Below are positions 13,374 through 24,410 of a stretch of 64,000 bases of DNA, piece by piece (the stretch's first letter is position 1; the number at the start of each line of letters is the position of its first letter). Under the pieces are notes generated by a model, which searched no databases, had not been told where the DNA came from, and was given only the letters and a program-made list of their open reading frames with translations. This DNA comes from Lytechinus pictus (Eukaryota > Echinodermata > Echinoidea > Temnopleuroida > Toxopneustidae), in NCBI RefSeq assembly GCF_037042905.1, contig NC_087261.1, positions 20,475,117-20,539,116 on the forward strand, in the 5' to 3' direction. A program made the translations under genes and the position numbers.

Positions 13374-14244
13374 CTTGAAAGAGAAAGGGGGAGAAATCGA
13401 AGGTGAGAAAACATTAAAAATGAAAATTATATACATGTATATATACATATTCCTGTACTTTTAAAATACATAGGCCCATCTTTGATTTATCCAATTAGAA
13501 TTTTTTTTTATTCATCACTTCATTCAATATTCAAAATCAAACAAAGGATCACCTTATTTATTAAAACGAAACAAGCCCAGGTCATGAACTAATACATTAA
13601 GTGCAGAGCAACAAAGGTACATTACAGAGAAAATAAGACACAATATAAAACACGTTTTGCAACAACCATAATAACAAAATATAAAAGATCAAGTTTTTAG
13701 CATAAAACATGAGCGAGTACGCATTTTAAATAAAAATGTGCTGAGCCCGATTCTGGAGTACAAAGAGTACAGAGAGGTGTGAAAGAAACTTATTTCAAAT
13801 CAAATTTTTAAATTTACCATTCATGCATAATGCAAATGAACCTATTGCCAGCTTCAAGCTTCCTGTGGAAACATATACAGAACAGATCAATAGCAAATTT
13901 GCAATCTTAAGAACGACTGTGATTGGATTTGAGACCTACAGATTGATGCGGAAGGATATGCAGTTGTGTAAGTAGCTACCTTCCAGAGTTCACTACCGCG
14001 CACCGTTGCTGAAAGAGTTAAACGATACTAAAAAAATATCAAGCGCAAAATCCTAATACTCGCATCATGGTTGAGTCAAGCTGCGTTTGATTTCTGGACT
14101 TACGTTTGATCTCCAAGCTTTTACAACCGGCCCCGGGTAAAAAAAACCCTGCTGTATATACTATTAAAAAGAATTATGATTAAAGTTTGAAAAAAAATAT
14201 TTACCAATGTTAACCATGTTGACTTGTCTGCTCCCGATGTTCAT
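12943..14244 (-). CDS. Small single-pass membrane protein with two PPxY motifs
   Basis: Two coding exons on the minus strand, 14244-14205 and 13373-12943, join in phase 1 to give about 156 residues ending at a TGA. The protein starts MNIGSRQVNMVNIG and then has one hydrophobic segment (about residues 16-35, VFIILGLLLIVCCC). A basic WSKKLR follows, then a polar, proline-rich tail with SPPPLY (about 88-93) and PPPSYDDV (about 124-131). PPxY motifs are known ligands of WW domains, for example in Nedd4-type ubiquitin ligases. Basic residues just after the membrane segment favour a cytoplasmic tail. The start is chosen because an in-frame TGA directly precedes the ATG and both splice borders fit the consensus. 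I do not recognise the family. It resembles small PPxY adaptors in layout only. An alternative upstream exon adding an ectodomain cannot be excluded. Confidence 0.7.
13380..14204 (-). other. Intron of the PPxY gene
   Basis: This AT-rich stretch lies between the two coding exons. Near 14060-14140 there is a partial element whose end resembles the MITE at 55206-55330 (CAAGCTGCGTTTGAT, then ACCGGCCCC). No additional exon was recognised. Confidence 0.5.
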
Positions 14245-14252
14245 TCACTGAC
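14205..14252 (-). CDS. PPxY protein gene, first coding exon
   Basis: A 48-base exon preceded on the minus strand by a T-rich tract ending TTTTTTTAG and followed by the donor ATTG|GTAAAT. Only 14244-14205 codes (13 codons plus one base). The first eight bases are 5' UTR with a TGA in frame. The acceptor implies at least one more 5' UTR exon further upstream (higher coordinates), which was not found. Confidence 0.6.
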
Positions 14253-14394
14253 CTAAAAAAAGGATCGATATTATTATTTCAAAATGCATCTTGGATGAAG
14301 AAAGGGCACTTAAATCATGAAAGGCTTATATGCTTACATTGTGGAATTTGTGAAAATGTGATTCAAACATTTAAGATGATAAGATTTTAGAGCG

Positions 14395-15405
14395 TAAAGA
14401 TAAATCCAAGGGGTTCCACACTCCGAACACACTGTGAATACCTTGTGAACACACTGTGAGACGTTGAATACACTGTGGAACACACAGTGAATACACTGTG
14501 AACTGACTGTGAGACACACGGTGAACACACTGTGAATACACTGTGAGACACACGATGAACACACTGTGAATACACTGTGAACACACTGTGAGACGTTGAA
14601 TACACTGTGGATACACTGTGGAACACACAGTGAATACACTGTGGAACACACAGTGAATACACTGTGAACTGACTGTGAGACACACGGTGAACACACTGTG
14701 AATACACTGTGAACAGACTGTGAGACACACAGTGAACACACTGTGAAACAAACGGTGAACACACTATTAATAATAAAAGATTTTAGAGCGTAAAGATAAA
14801 TCGAAGGGGTTCCACACTCTGAACACACTGTGAATACACTGTGAGACACACTGAGAACACACTGTGGAACACAGAGTGAATACACTGAACAGACTGAGAG
14901 ACACACAGTGAACACACTGTGAAACACATGGTGAAAACACTGTTAATAATAATAATAATAAGATTTTAGAGCGTAAAGATAAATTCAAGGGGGAACACAC
15001 TGTGAATAGTCTGTAAACAAACTGTGAGATAAACATTTAACACACTGTGAGACACACGATAGACGCATTGTGAGGCACACTGTGAATACACTGTGAACAA
15101 ACTGTGGAACACACGGTGAATACACTGTGAACACACTGTGGAACACATGGTGAATACACTGTGAATACAATGTGAACACACTGTGAATACACTGTGAACA
15201 CACTGTGAATACACTGTGAACACATGGTGAATACACTGTGAACACACTGTGAATACACTGTGAACACACTGTGAATACACTGTGAACACACTGTGAGACA
15301 CACACAGAACACACTGTGAGGCACACGTACTGTGAGACACACGGTGAAAACACTGTGAACACACTGTAAACACGCTGTGAACGCATGTGATACACACTGG
15401 GGGAC
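14395..15405. repeat. 11-bp minisatellite (ACACTGTGAAT/C) in three blocks
   Basis: Long arrays of ACACTGTGAAT, ACACTGTGAAC and ACACTGTGAG units are seen. Each of three blocks begins with the same leader (AAGATTTTAGAGCGTAAAG, near 14390, 14780 and 14962), so a higher-order repeat has duplicated leader plus array. Because 11 is not a multiple of 3, all minus-strand frames stay open as Cys/Val/Ser/His-rich peptides of up to about 197 residues. These are repeat artefacts. The array lies upstream of the PPxY gene's first known exon, probably inside its 5' intron. Confidence 0.9.
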
Positions 15406-15746
15406 ACTGTGTTCCTTCCAGTAGGATTCGCAAAAGACTTGATATTACCAGTAACATCCGTGTACTATCAATGGTAGATAAACAAAAAGGTTACAATGGT
15501 AATATGTTACGAATCGCATGGATTGGACTAAATGTGATCTATTTGCCACCCGAAAAATATAAAGAAAAAATAAAAAAAAAGGAAGGGCAGTATAGATAAT
15601 GTTTAGTAGGTAATGCTCATGGAAGTTTAAGTCATCCTTAATTACACCTTTTGGTTTCCCTTCGTGTACTTATGGTCATCCGCCTAATCATCTACAATCG
15701 CATCCTGCTCAATAAAGGTCTATATACAGGTTTATACATTCACTAT
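15406..15746. other. Unannotated intergenic sequence
   Basis: AT-rich sequence between the minisatellite and the next MITE. A 70-codon open frame starting in the minisatellite edge has no family resemblance and is not called. Confidence 0.4.
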
Positions 15747-16256
15747 TAAAGGGGCAGTTCACCCTAAGAAAAAGTTTATTGTAAAAATGAGAAGAAAATA
15801 ATGAAAAATATAATATTGCCGAAGGTTTGACGAAATATCCAACAATGAATAAAAAAAGTTATTAGAAATTTAATGATTTGATTTGTGACGTCACATGCGA
15901 GCAGCTTTCCTACATATCGAATGGCAAAAAAATCAATGAACTGCCATTTTCTCAGAAAATGAAAAGGATTTTACTTTACCTTCAGTATATCAATAGACAA
16001 TTTATTTCACACCCGTTCCTTAAGAGAAAACAAAAAATAAGTCATCACGAACCATTACAAAATTGAAATTTGTGCATTTTATATTACGTAAATATATGGG
16101 GCAGCTGCTCGTTTGTAACGTCACAAATTAAAAACTTAAAATTCTAATAACTTTCTTAATCTTTAATGGATTTTACTCAAACCTTCACCAATATTTTTAT
16201 GATTTTTTTCTTCTATTTTTACTACAAACTTTTCTTCAAGGTGAACTTCCCCTTTA
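15747..16256. mobile_element. Foldback MITE with TTAAAGGGGCAGTTCACC ends
   Basis: TTAAAGGGGCAGTTCACCCT on the left faces AGGTGAACTTCCCCTTTAA on the right, 510 bp apart. The arms pair further in: AAAAAGTTTATTGTAAAAAT against its mirror near 16220. No transposase coding is present. Confidence 0.7.
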
Positions 16257-17243
16257 AGTCGGGTGCATTAACAGAGCTTTGGGACAAATTTTACACAAGA
16301 GGGGTTGTTTTGCATGTGAGTCTTTGGCATCATAAACATTAGCCTAAGAAAGTTACTCGATTTTTTTTCTATTAGGAAATGAAGCCAAAAATCGGGATAA
16401 AATTAAATCACTTTGCAATAACATGCCAAAAACTTTTCAATTTCAGCTTTCTTGGAAGAGTGACCTCACACTGGATAGAACCAAGTGGGGTTCAAGATCA
16501 CCAGAGGAGTATATAGGAAGATTGATTTTACTATCGGGATCCAGAAAAGGGAGATTTTTATACTCTATATAAACCCAACACAACTATGGAATAGCCAGTC
16601 GATTGATATAAGAAGCTCTCCATCTTCAAATCAAAATTAAAAGAAAAGCCCGAAAAATTGATGTAAAATAAAGCACCGCTATACAAATTTATGATAAGTA
16701 TTATTATGTTTATTAAGTTAAAATCCGATCAAAACAAACCAGGTAATATCTGAATATTGAATGCTAAAACTAAATAAGAATTTGAAAGCTCTTGTAAAAC
16801 ATAATTATATTAAAAAAAACCCAATCTATTCTGATTACCATTTCTTTTTCAGTAGAATTTTATCCATACAAGCGACAATTGATTATGAATTAGCAAACAA
16901 AACAAAATGAAATAAGCCTGAATGGCTGTTTTGTATATAGGCTACTGGAACAATCCAACAGAAGTTAAAATCTGAACAAAGAAAACCTGGCAATATTTCC
17001 TAAAACTGCATAAGAAAGTTAAAGCTCTACTCTTGTAAAGTGTCCAGTATAAAAAACACATAGGCCTATATTCTCTCTATTTCTTTGTTCTTCATCAGAT
17101 TTATCTCATTTTCGACTTTACTCCCAACAAATATAAGCATAATATCCTCCTAACTATATGACGATTAAATGGAGATAAGATTTATTTAGCAAACGAGGCA
17201 AAATGATATGATAGCACAGGCATGAATGACTGTTCCGTATGTA
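16257..17243. other. Unannotated AT-rich intergenic sequence
   Basis: No exon or repeat boundary could be assigned. 16710-17000 and 16930-17160 share loosely repeated phrases (AAATCCGATCAAAACAAACCAGG / AAATCTGAACAAAGAAAACCTGG), suggesting a diverged tandem duplication of roughly 240 bp. Confidence 0.4.
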
Positions 17244-17617
17244 CAGTTGAGGCCAAAAGTTTACATACCACCCATGGAATTCAGTGAAATTTGTTCGCTT
17301 GCCAAACATTGTAAAATTTACTATACCTTAAGAAATATAAAGGCTATCATAACAAAATTGGTATCAAATTAAAGATCTTAAGATCTTCCACATGATTGGG
17401 ACGCCGTCGGGATTGAAATATATTTCAGGTGGAATTTTCTTTGAAGAAAAAGTCATATTTGTGCCAAATGTAATATATTGTTTGTTATAATTTTCAAACA
17501 TCGTTTCATAGAAATATAAAATTGTCAAATCTATGATTTATATTACATTTTTATGTTTTGCAGGTGTCAACTTTTCTTTGAATTTCCTGGGTGTATGTAA
17601 ACTTCTGGCCTCAACTG
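17244..17617. mobile_element. Tc1-type non-autonomous element (374 bp)
   Basis: The left end CAGTTGAGGCCAAAAGTTTA continues with CATACC. It is the complement of the right end (GGTGTATGTAAACTTCTGGC followed by CTCAACTG), and TA flanks both sides. This closely resembles the outer inverted repeats of Tc1/mariner elements, including the Sleeping Beauty type. The 374-bp length and absence of a transposase frame make it a MITE. Confidence 0.8.
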
Positions 17618-18710
17618 TATGTATTGCATCATTGAATCCAGACAGTTCTGCATGCAGACTACGAAATTTCAACCCACCAGCATAAGTTAATGAAAAGGGA
17701 GTTGACATGGCTCGATGAAGCCGTGCAATCAAAATTCCTACCTTTGTAAATGATATGTGTATAATACTATACGCCAATAGGCACGAGAGATTACGGAATG
17801 CAAGTATAATATTCATAGGCGCTCAGAAGTCTCTCAAATTTTATTCATAATATATTTTTTAATTTAATTTTATTCAACTATGTTTATACAGGGTAAAAAT
17901 AATTACAGCACAGATGATGTTTTACATTGCATTCATGTGACGAATAAAGATCATAATTATTTAAGGTATCTTAAGGTTAAGTTGGGATATTCCCGAAAGG
18001 TGAGGTATTTTATGCACTTTAAAATAAATAGATCCCTAACCTTTTTTTTTAAAGGAAGACATATCAATGAAGCTGTAAATCAGTGGCGCTTTTTAAGGAA
18101 AAGCGAGCGAGTATATACAGTTGATACCCCCTGTACCATACACATACAAACAAACAAAAAGATAAAATACTAATACCAAAAACCACAATAGAGAAAATAT
18201 GAAAGCAATTAAAGGTCCTTTCATAGATTGATCAGATATGTAATCTATATCAAAACCATGTCATTGTTAAAAAATCATATTAAAATCATATAAAATCATA
18301 CTATCTGTGTGTTATAGACACAAAGAGCTATAAGTGAATAAATGCGGGTTAATATCATGCTTACCACGTAATACTTTTCCTAGAGATAAGTAAGGCAACA
18401 TGGTATAGCACAACCATTGTGGTGTGGTAAGAAAGCGAACTAATGCTCAATTCGCCTGTCATTAAATCCAGAAGTCATAAACTTGTTTTGTCCTGTAATA
18501 TGCGATAAATGATGACCATTACGATAGTAAAAAAAAAACACAGAATACAGTGGTAATCCAGCAAAATTGTGCTCTAATTATTTCCCTGTCTAGGCTTGTG
18601 TAGGCTAAAGTATATTTTCTTTTCGGACTTTGTACCCTGACATGCTCCAACAGTTACGAAATCAGCTCCATAATCAGAGGAACAAACAAAAGACACACAC
18701 CGGTGCACCT

Positions 18711-18711
<1 letters not shown>
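17618..18711. other. Unannotated intergenic sequence
   Basis: On the minus strand at 17816-17640 an open frame contains a fair donor (CAAAG|GTAGGA), but the peptide shows no recognised domain. Elsewhere the sequence is AT-rich and non-coding by eye. Confidence 0.35.

Positions 18712-18742
<31 letters not shown>
18712..18742. repeat. 31-base G homopolymer
   Basis: An uninterrupted run of G on the plus strand borders the repeat that starts at 18743. Its length in the assembly should be treated as approximate. Confidence 0.9.
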
Positions 18743-18747
<5 letters not shown>

Positions 18748-19180
18748 AATGTATTGCTGTACACACGCGTGGCTAAATTATTTCCAAACACCCCCGAGTT
18801 TTTCTCTGTGTGCAAAATAACCCCCTAAACAAGTTTTTCGCGGGCTTTATTTACACATTTTGTCCCCTAAATAAGTTGTCGCCAGAATATGATCGACCCT
18901 GGGGAAAAAGCTTGGGAAAAAACATACCCTAAACACGTTTGGGCTAGTCTTAAAAAAAAAAGCTTTGGAAAAAACATACCCTAAATACGTTTGACCCTGC
19001 GATTGACTACTGACCAGTCTTTCAAAACTACGACCCCCTTTTTGAAAATCGGTGTTTTTGATACCCTTAACGGGTGCACGCGTGGCCCGCGTCCAAAACT
19101 GAAAAAACACCCCTTTAAATGCGTTTTTTTTTTGGTCATGTGTGTACAGCAATATGTTTGACTGGCCCCGCGGCGTGGAG
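18743..19180. mobile_element. Inverted-repeat element (AGTCAAATGTATTGCTGTAC ends)
   Basis: AGTCAAATGTATTGCTGTAC plus ACAC on the left is mirrored by GTGTGTACAGCAATATGTTT plus GACT on the right. The interior includes repeated CCTAAA-ACGTTTG blocks. The 136-codon minus-strand open frame here coincides with the element and is probably not a gene. Confidence 0.6.
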
Positions 19181-20620
19181 GTATAACACCCCGGTTTCAC
19201 ATAAAGTGCACTAAAGCAAATGTTTACAGGTAGTGACAGAAAAACCGAAGAACACAAAATTTAGTTTTAATCTATTATTCTCAATGAATATATGTTAAAG
19301 ATACTCTTATAGAAACCCGACTTTTTTTTAATTTCAAAATTGATTTACAGGGATTAATACACACGGACTGTATCTGCCTACACTGACTTCTTTCTTCGCT
19401 TTTATCTCCCCCACCTCCTCCTCCTTTTTCAAAACTTGGAAAATCAAAGATGGGGTTGTCGCCCCCCCCCCCCCCCTGGTCAGTGTAGCCTCGACCCTTT
19501 AGTTAATTTGGTATCGAAATAACCTTGAGGATATCCAGCCGGCTTCCGCTTGTGTATAGATTGAAGAAGCAAGTTTATTCATCACAATTTTAATCATCCT
19601 ATATACGAACAAATTAATATCAATCAATAATTTCTTCCCTTGTTCCTACTAGTTGCTTTTACCTTCTCTCCCCCCCCCCCTCTCTCTCCCTCTCTCTCTG
19701 TCTATATATTTTTTTTCGATTGTGATTGATTAAAAAAGATCAGAAGGGGGTGGTCGTACCCCCGCAAGTTGCGTAGCTCTCGCAAAACATTATCCTTAGC
19801 CTTGCATATGCAGTGACGATAAATGAATTTTAAATGACTGTTTTAGGGGCGGATCCAGGATTTTCCAAATGGAGGGGGCCGGGGGCATTTTGTAAATTTT
19901 AATTTTCACAAGCAAATAAAAAAGGTCTTCACTAGCAAATCAAGGTCATCTTGTTCCAGGAAAAACGTCAAGCCAAAAAAAAGCTCTTCAATTGCGTATG
20001 CATGATATGTTCCCCTAACCATTTTTATTGTCCCTCTCACGGGGGCAGGGGGGGGGAGGGCCGGGTGTGCCCCTACCTGGATTCACAACTGCTGTGTTTG
20101 TTTGTTGTATATTTAACAATATGAAAATAATTTATTGTAGGCGACCAAAGGTTATTGTGCTCGAACCAAAAGAGAGACCGTTTACAGAGATTATTTGCTC
20201 ATTATGGAATGTTTCTGGCTTTTTAACAGAAAATTATATTTCATTCATTCCCCCATGACATCTACGAGTAGTTCAATAATTGAAATAAAACAGAAAAGGA
20301 AATTGATTTCTATTTCATTTTAAACATGAACCGTGAAAAGAAAGAGAGGTATATACTGCAATTAAATCATTTGGCTTCCGTAAATAAAAGAGAATATTCC
20401 AAGAATCGACGTACGCGGGATTGTAAAGGGAATAAGAGGGACTGTATAGTTTAAATGAAATACTGGAATTTAGAGAGGTGAAACGTGAACAACAATTGCA
20501 ATATAATGTTCATGTAGTTTGACCTTGCTTTATTCATTTCTGGTGATAACACAGAGACAGCGAGAAAACTGAAGAACAAAGATTGACATAACGTTTTGAT
20601 ATTCGTCTATATGGAATATA
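19181..20620. other. Intergenic sequence with homopolymers and a repeat fragment
   Basis: Poly-C tracts lie at about 19461-19476 and 19671-19680, followed by a CT-rich microsatellite to about 19700. From 19852 a GGGGCGGATCCAGG end begins a repeat fragment of the same terminal type as the 2 kb element at 56306-58308. No exon is seen. Confidence 0.45.
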
Positions 20621-20805
20621 CACTCTTAAAAATGTTGGGCAACATACTGTCCACACAACAATTGGTAAAAACTTTATCCAATTTAAACCAATAATGTGTG
20701 CTTTGGGTAAAAACAACGCAGTGGGCCTACTGGTTGAAAACTATTCAGAGTTTTTTTTTAACAACTTGTTGTGTTGATAGTATGTTGCCCAACATTTTAA
20801 GAGTG
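20621..20805. mobile_element. MITE with TA target duplication (CACTCTTAAAAATGTTGGGC)
   Basis: The left end CACTCTTAAAAATGTTGGGC plus AACATACT is complementary to the right end, and a TA dinucleotide flanks each side. The 185-bp length and TA duplication suggest a Tc1/mariner-type MITE. It shares its CACTCT/CACTGT-AAAA termini with elements at 22709, 34327, 38203 and 51927. Confidence 0.82.
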
Positions 20806-22708
20806 TATGAAATTTGATTTGGACTCATTAGATTAAACATTTTCTACGATTCTTTTTTAATTTCCTCATCTCGAGTGGATTAGAGCTTATGGTGATTTCA
20901 CACTCGATCTAAAACGAAATGAAATCGTTTTTTTTTCTATTTTGCTCAATTCCTAGATTTTAAATTTCATGTTAGATAGATAGATAGATAAATGGTGTAT
21001 TAACAAAAATAAAGACAACATCGCGACTAAGGCCGAATAGCGATGCATTTACAAGGTAATAATGGCACAAAAATTGTTCAAACAATTACATAATAAATCC
21101 CAAAATAGATAAAACGGATATATTGAAACTTCTTGTACTGTGGAATTTTGGAATGGAATATTAACTGGAAAGTAAATTGTGTGTCTGGGAAATGACTAGT
21201 GGGTATGCCATTAAACTATTTAGCTATATCATAATAAAAACGGAAATATTCGACAGTTTCACGGAAAAATGTTTCATTGTTTGTATAATGACAAAAATTG
21301 CAGAGCAGAATATATTACATCCCTTATGCACTGATAAAGTAACAATCAGTTACTCGATTGATGAGAAGACAATTGGTCAATAAAAATAGGGATGACTTGC
21401 AGTAACTCGCTGTCATTATAAGTTAGAACAGGACACATATGCAACAATGAAACAAGTGCAGCATATAACAATAGCCTAGGCCAGTGCGGCTGAGAAAGGC
21501 TTGAACCTCATAGTTGTTGGGTTAACGCTCAATAAGGCTATCTGCTCTTTTTTGTTGGCCCCTCATTCTCATAAATATGTTTGTGTATGTTGTGTCAATG
21601 TTTTACTTATGTACCTTGTGTATGTTTTTCATGTTTTTATTGAGAGTGTAAATAAATTGAATTTAATCCTGTACATAATGTACCACGTACCCCCTAATTC
21701 TATTTTTACACCCCCCTGACACACCCCAAACTGCACAAAGGCGTCAGACGTCAGGTGCGTATCTTTGGTGTGTACAAGGAGCTAGGTGGGCGTGTGCGTG
21801 CATTTTATTTAGATGGATGCGTGTGTGCGATGGTTTGGTCGTGTGGGTGTGTGTTGTGTGTATATAGGATGCGTGCATGGGTGTCATGCAGGGGCCGTTT
21901 TCCAAAACCGTGTACAAAAAAGTAAAAATGACCATATGATTGTGATTTTTTGCATGGTCAGCGCCCCCCCCCCACTTTGAAAACCATTCCGCGGCCCCTG
22001 TCATGGGTCAAAATCGGGCGTTCATAGCTGTTGTACAGGTACGCGGAGGTGCCGTGGCGGGGTGTTCTCCCACGCCTCGCTATAATACGCTTATGCAAGT
22101 CCGAAGTTCGATTGACGGCAATCACAGCACCTCTGACCTTGAGCAATACATTATACATTGCTCTTGAGAAAATTATGCCGCAGTCGTTGTGTACGTATGT
22201 TTGGATATATTTCTGACTAGAATGTATCAAGAAATATCAAGGCCCATATACCGTGAGCGAAGGGGCTTCAGCCCCGGCCCCCAATTTGCTTCAATAAACA
22301 TGTTAAAAAACATGATTGTCTGATTGTGTTTTTATGCAGCCTCCTCTCGACTTTCAAAACCATTCCGTACCCCCTGAATATAATTATACATGCACAAAAA
22401 GCCAGCAACCAATCTGATCATTGTAACAAGTCTGCTTTAGAGTAAATTAATTAAGAACTGTACGCCCAGAGTGTGGGCCATTTCCTACCCTTCTTGCCAG
22501 AGGGCAGCAGCGAGCAAATTTATTTAAGACATATTGTCGTTTGTTCGATACACTTCCACCTGATTCACCCAAAAGTTCGGTAGGTGCTTTCTCTTTTTTA
22601 TTTTTTATTTATTCCCCATGTTTCGTTTTTGTTTAGATATTAATGTCTGTTAATGCTCCTTTAACCTTTTCTTTATCTCTCTTTAAACCCCTTTAATGTC
22701 TATCTATG
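20806..22708. other. Intergenic sequence with repeat fragments
   Basis: Contains a short (GATA)n tract near 20980. Around 21890-22010, inverted fragments read GCAGGGGCCGTTTTCCAAAA / TTTGAAAACCATTCCGCGGC, and a partial relative is near 22350. The GT-rich stretch 21760-21870 is a degenerate microsatellite. No credible exon was found. Confidence 0.4.
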
Positions 22709-22944
22709 CACTCTAAAAACAGATTACCCAATAATGGGTAAAATGGGAACATGACTGTATAGGCCTATGCTTGCTGGGTACAATTATACCAAATACTTTA
22801 TCAATTTTACGGAATGTTGCGTTGAAATTTACCCTTTTAACTTGCATTTTGCTCAATATGAGGGGGGGGGGGGGAGTACACAGCAAACATGTTTGTTACC
22901 TTTCTACCCAATATTGGGTACATTTTTACTCATTTTTTAGAGTG
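22709..22944. mobile_element. MITE with CACTCTAAAAA ends
   Basis: CACTCTAAAAACAG at the left faces TTTTTTAGAGTG at the right, with inner mirrored blocks ACCCAATAATGGGTA and ACCCAATATTGGGTA. 236 bp. A poly-G tract (about 22862-22874) lies inside. Confidence 0.7.
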
Positions 22945-23459
22945 TGTGGGTGGATGCGTGTGTGTGTTCCTTGCTGTATTCTGGTATGTCTGTTGGGTTT
23001 TATGAAGGTCTACTTTTCTAACATATTCAGTATAGTGATTCTTAATCTTTTGATTATACCGATATTTGTTAGCCCCATCTTGCGACAGGTCTTGCTGTTA
23101 ATAGGCCTTTGCCTCCCAGGAGATCATTTGGGTGTGGAAACGACCCACAACGAACAACAACAACAACAACTCCCAGATGGTTTTTAGTGTTTGATAGACA
23201 CAAAGACTTGAATCGAATAAACGACTTTATTCAAATCCAAAAGAAGACTGATAAATTGTTTGTTTAAATTGTCATACCAGTTTTGAATATTCAAATTTTT
23301 ATTTCAACTGTATAATGATTTAAAGGTCTACATTCGGAGAGCCGATGTGGTAATGTTCTTGACGTTCTTGCATGAGTTGCAAAAAATAAAAATCAATATT
23401 TCATTGTTCGAAATAAAAATCGAAAATAGAAATACTCCAAAAATTCATTTCACAGAATT
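22945..23459. other. Unannotated intergenic sequence
   Basis: A 138-codon open frame runs from the preceding MITE to a CAA repeat near 23160. Its hydrophobic composition and mixed origin argue against a gene. The segment around 23090-23150 may be the tail of an unidentified retroelement. Confidence 0.35.
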
Positions 23460-23668
23460 TGCCCTATCGATCGCGGGTCCGGCACCTTACTGCACTGTGT
23501 AGCCCCAGATCGTCATAACTCTATCCTTAAATCGTTGGACACTATAAGCAGGGTAGCAGCAACTCCCATCTTTTAAAGTCTTTTGAACGGATGCGGCCGG
23601 GGTTTGAACTCCCGACATCGTTGTGAGATGGAAGCTCTACCAACTGAGCCAACACACCGGTTATAGAA
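23460..23668 (-). mobile_element. tRNA-derived SINE
   Basis: On the minus strand, TGGCTCAGTTGGTAGAG (A-box/D-arm type) is followed about 35 bases later by GGGAGTTCAAACCCC (B-box/T-arm type), as in a tRNA. The sequence then runs on into about 120 bases of unrelated body. The would-be acceptor stem strands (CCGGTGT and GCATCCG) do not pair, so this is a tRNA-derived SINE rather than a tRNA gene. Confidence 0.65.
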
Positions 23669-23871
23669 GGCCTTTGATAAATTTGATGAGTAGAATTCCC
23701 CCCATCTAAACCTTTAATATAAGGAGAATGCGAATGGTTTTGGTTTTGATGAGTTCAATCTGGTTTTCATAATTCATGCGCTGAACTGTTGAAAAATTCA
23801 GTGCCCCTCTCCCCTGTTGCAATGGGGAGGGGGTTATAGACCTTTTTTTTAATGGAAATAAATCCCCACCC

Positions 23872-24410
23872 TAAAGTACAAGTCCACCCCAACAAAAAGT
23901 TGAGTTGAATAAAAAGAGAAAAATCCAACAAACATAACGCGGATAATATAATCAAAATCGGATGTATGATATGAAAGTTATGACATATTTAAGTTTCGCT
24001 TAATTTCACAAAACCGTTATGCACATCCCGATCTGTATGCAAATGAGGGGACTGCTGACATCACACACTCACTGTTTCTTTGTATTTTATCATATGAAAT
24101 ATTCTAATTTTCTCCCCATTATCCTGTGAAACAAAGATTTATTTCCCCCTGAACATGTGGAATTGAGAATTTTTAAATATTTTATGGTTCAGTCAAGTTG
24201 CTCCTTATTGTCAAATCTGTAAAAATTGAAATATTGTATAATTAAAACAATAAAAAACAAAATAAATAGTGCACGTGACTAAATTGTGCATATAACTATT
24301 TTGTAAAAAATAAGCGAAACTTCAAAATGTCATAACTTCTCTTATTTTACATCCGATTTTTTTTATATTGATTCAAATCAAAAATTTTTCTGAGGTGGAC
24401 TTGACCTTTA
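23872..24410. mobile_element. Foldback MITE (TAAAGTACAAGTCCACCCC ends)
   Basis: AAAGTACAAGTCCACCCC on the left is mirrored by GAGGTGGACTTGACCTTTA on the right. The inner arms AAAATCGGATGTATGATATG and CATCCGATTTTTTTTATATT also oppose each other. It is closely related to the element at 42106-42715. Confidence 0.75.

Noticed and set aside
14334-15457. Long minus-strand Cys/Val-rich open frames (up to 197 codons)
   Set aside because: They are read from an 11-bp tandem repeat in all three frames at once. There is no start context, domain or codon bias, so they are repeat artefacts.
17640-17816. Possible minus-strand coding exon upstream of the PPxY gene
   Set aside because: There is a fair donor (CAAAG|GTAGGA), but the peptide has no recognisable feature and no link in frame to the exon at 14252-14205, which carries an in-frame stop before its ATG.
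18847-19257. 136-codon minus-strand protein
   Set aside because: It coincides with an inverted-repeat element, and the peptide contains internally repeated Phe-rich phrases expected from repeat DNA.
22771-23187. 138-codon plus-strand hydrophobic protein
   Set aside because: It starts inside a MITE, crosses its poly-G tract and ends in a CAA microsatellite. It has no domain or splice support.
23575-23662. tRNA gene on the minus strand
   Set aside because: The D-arm-like and T-arm-like boxes are present, but the acceptor stem strands do not pair, the anticodon arm is poor, and the homology continues into a SINE body.
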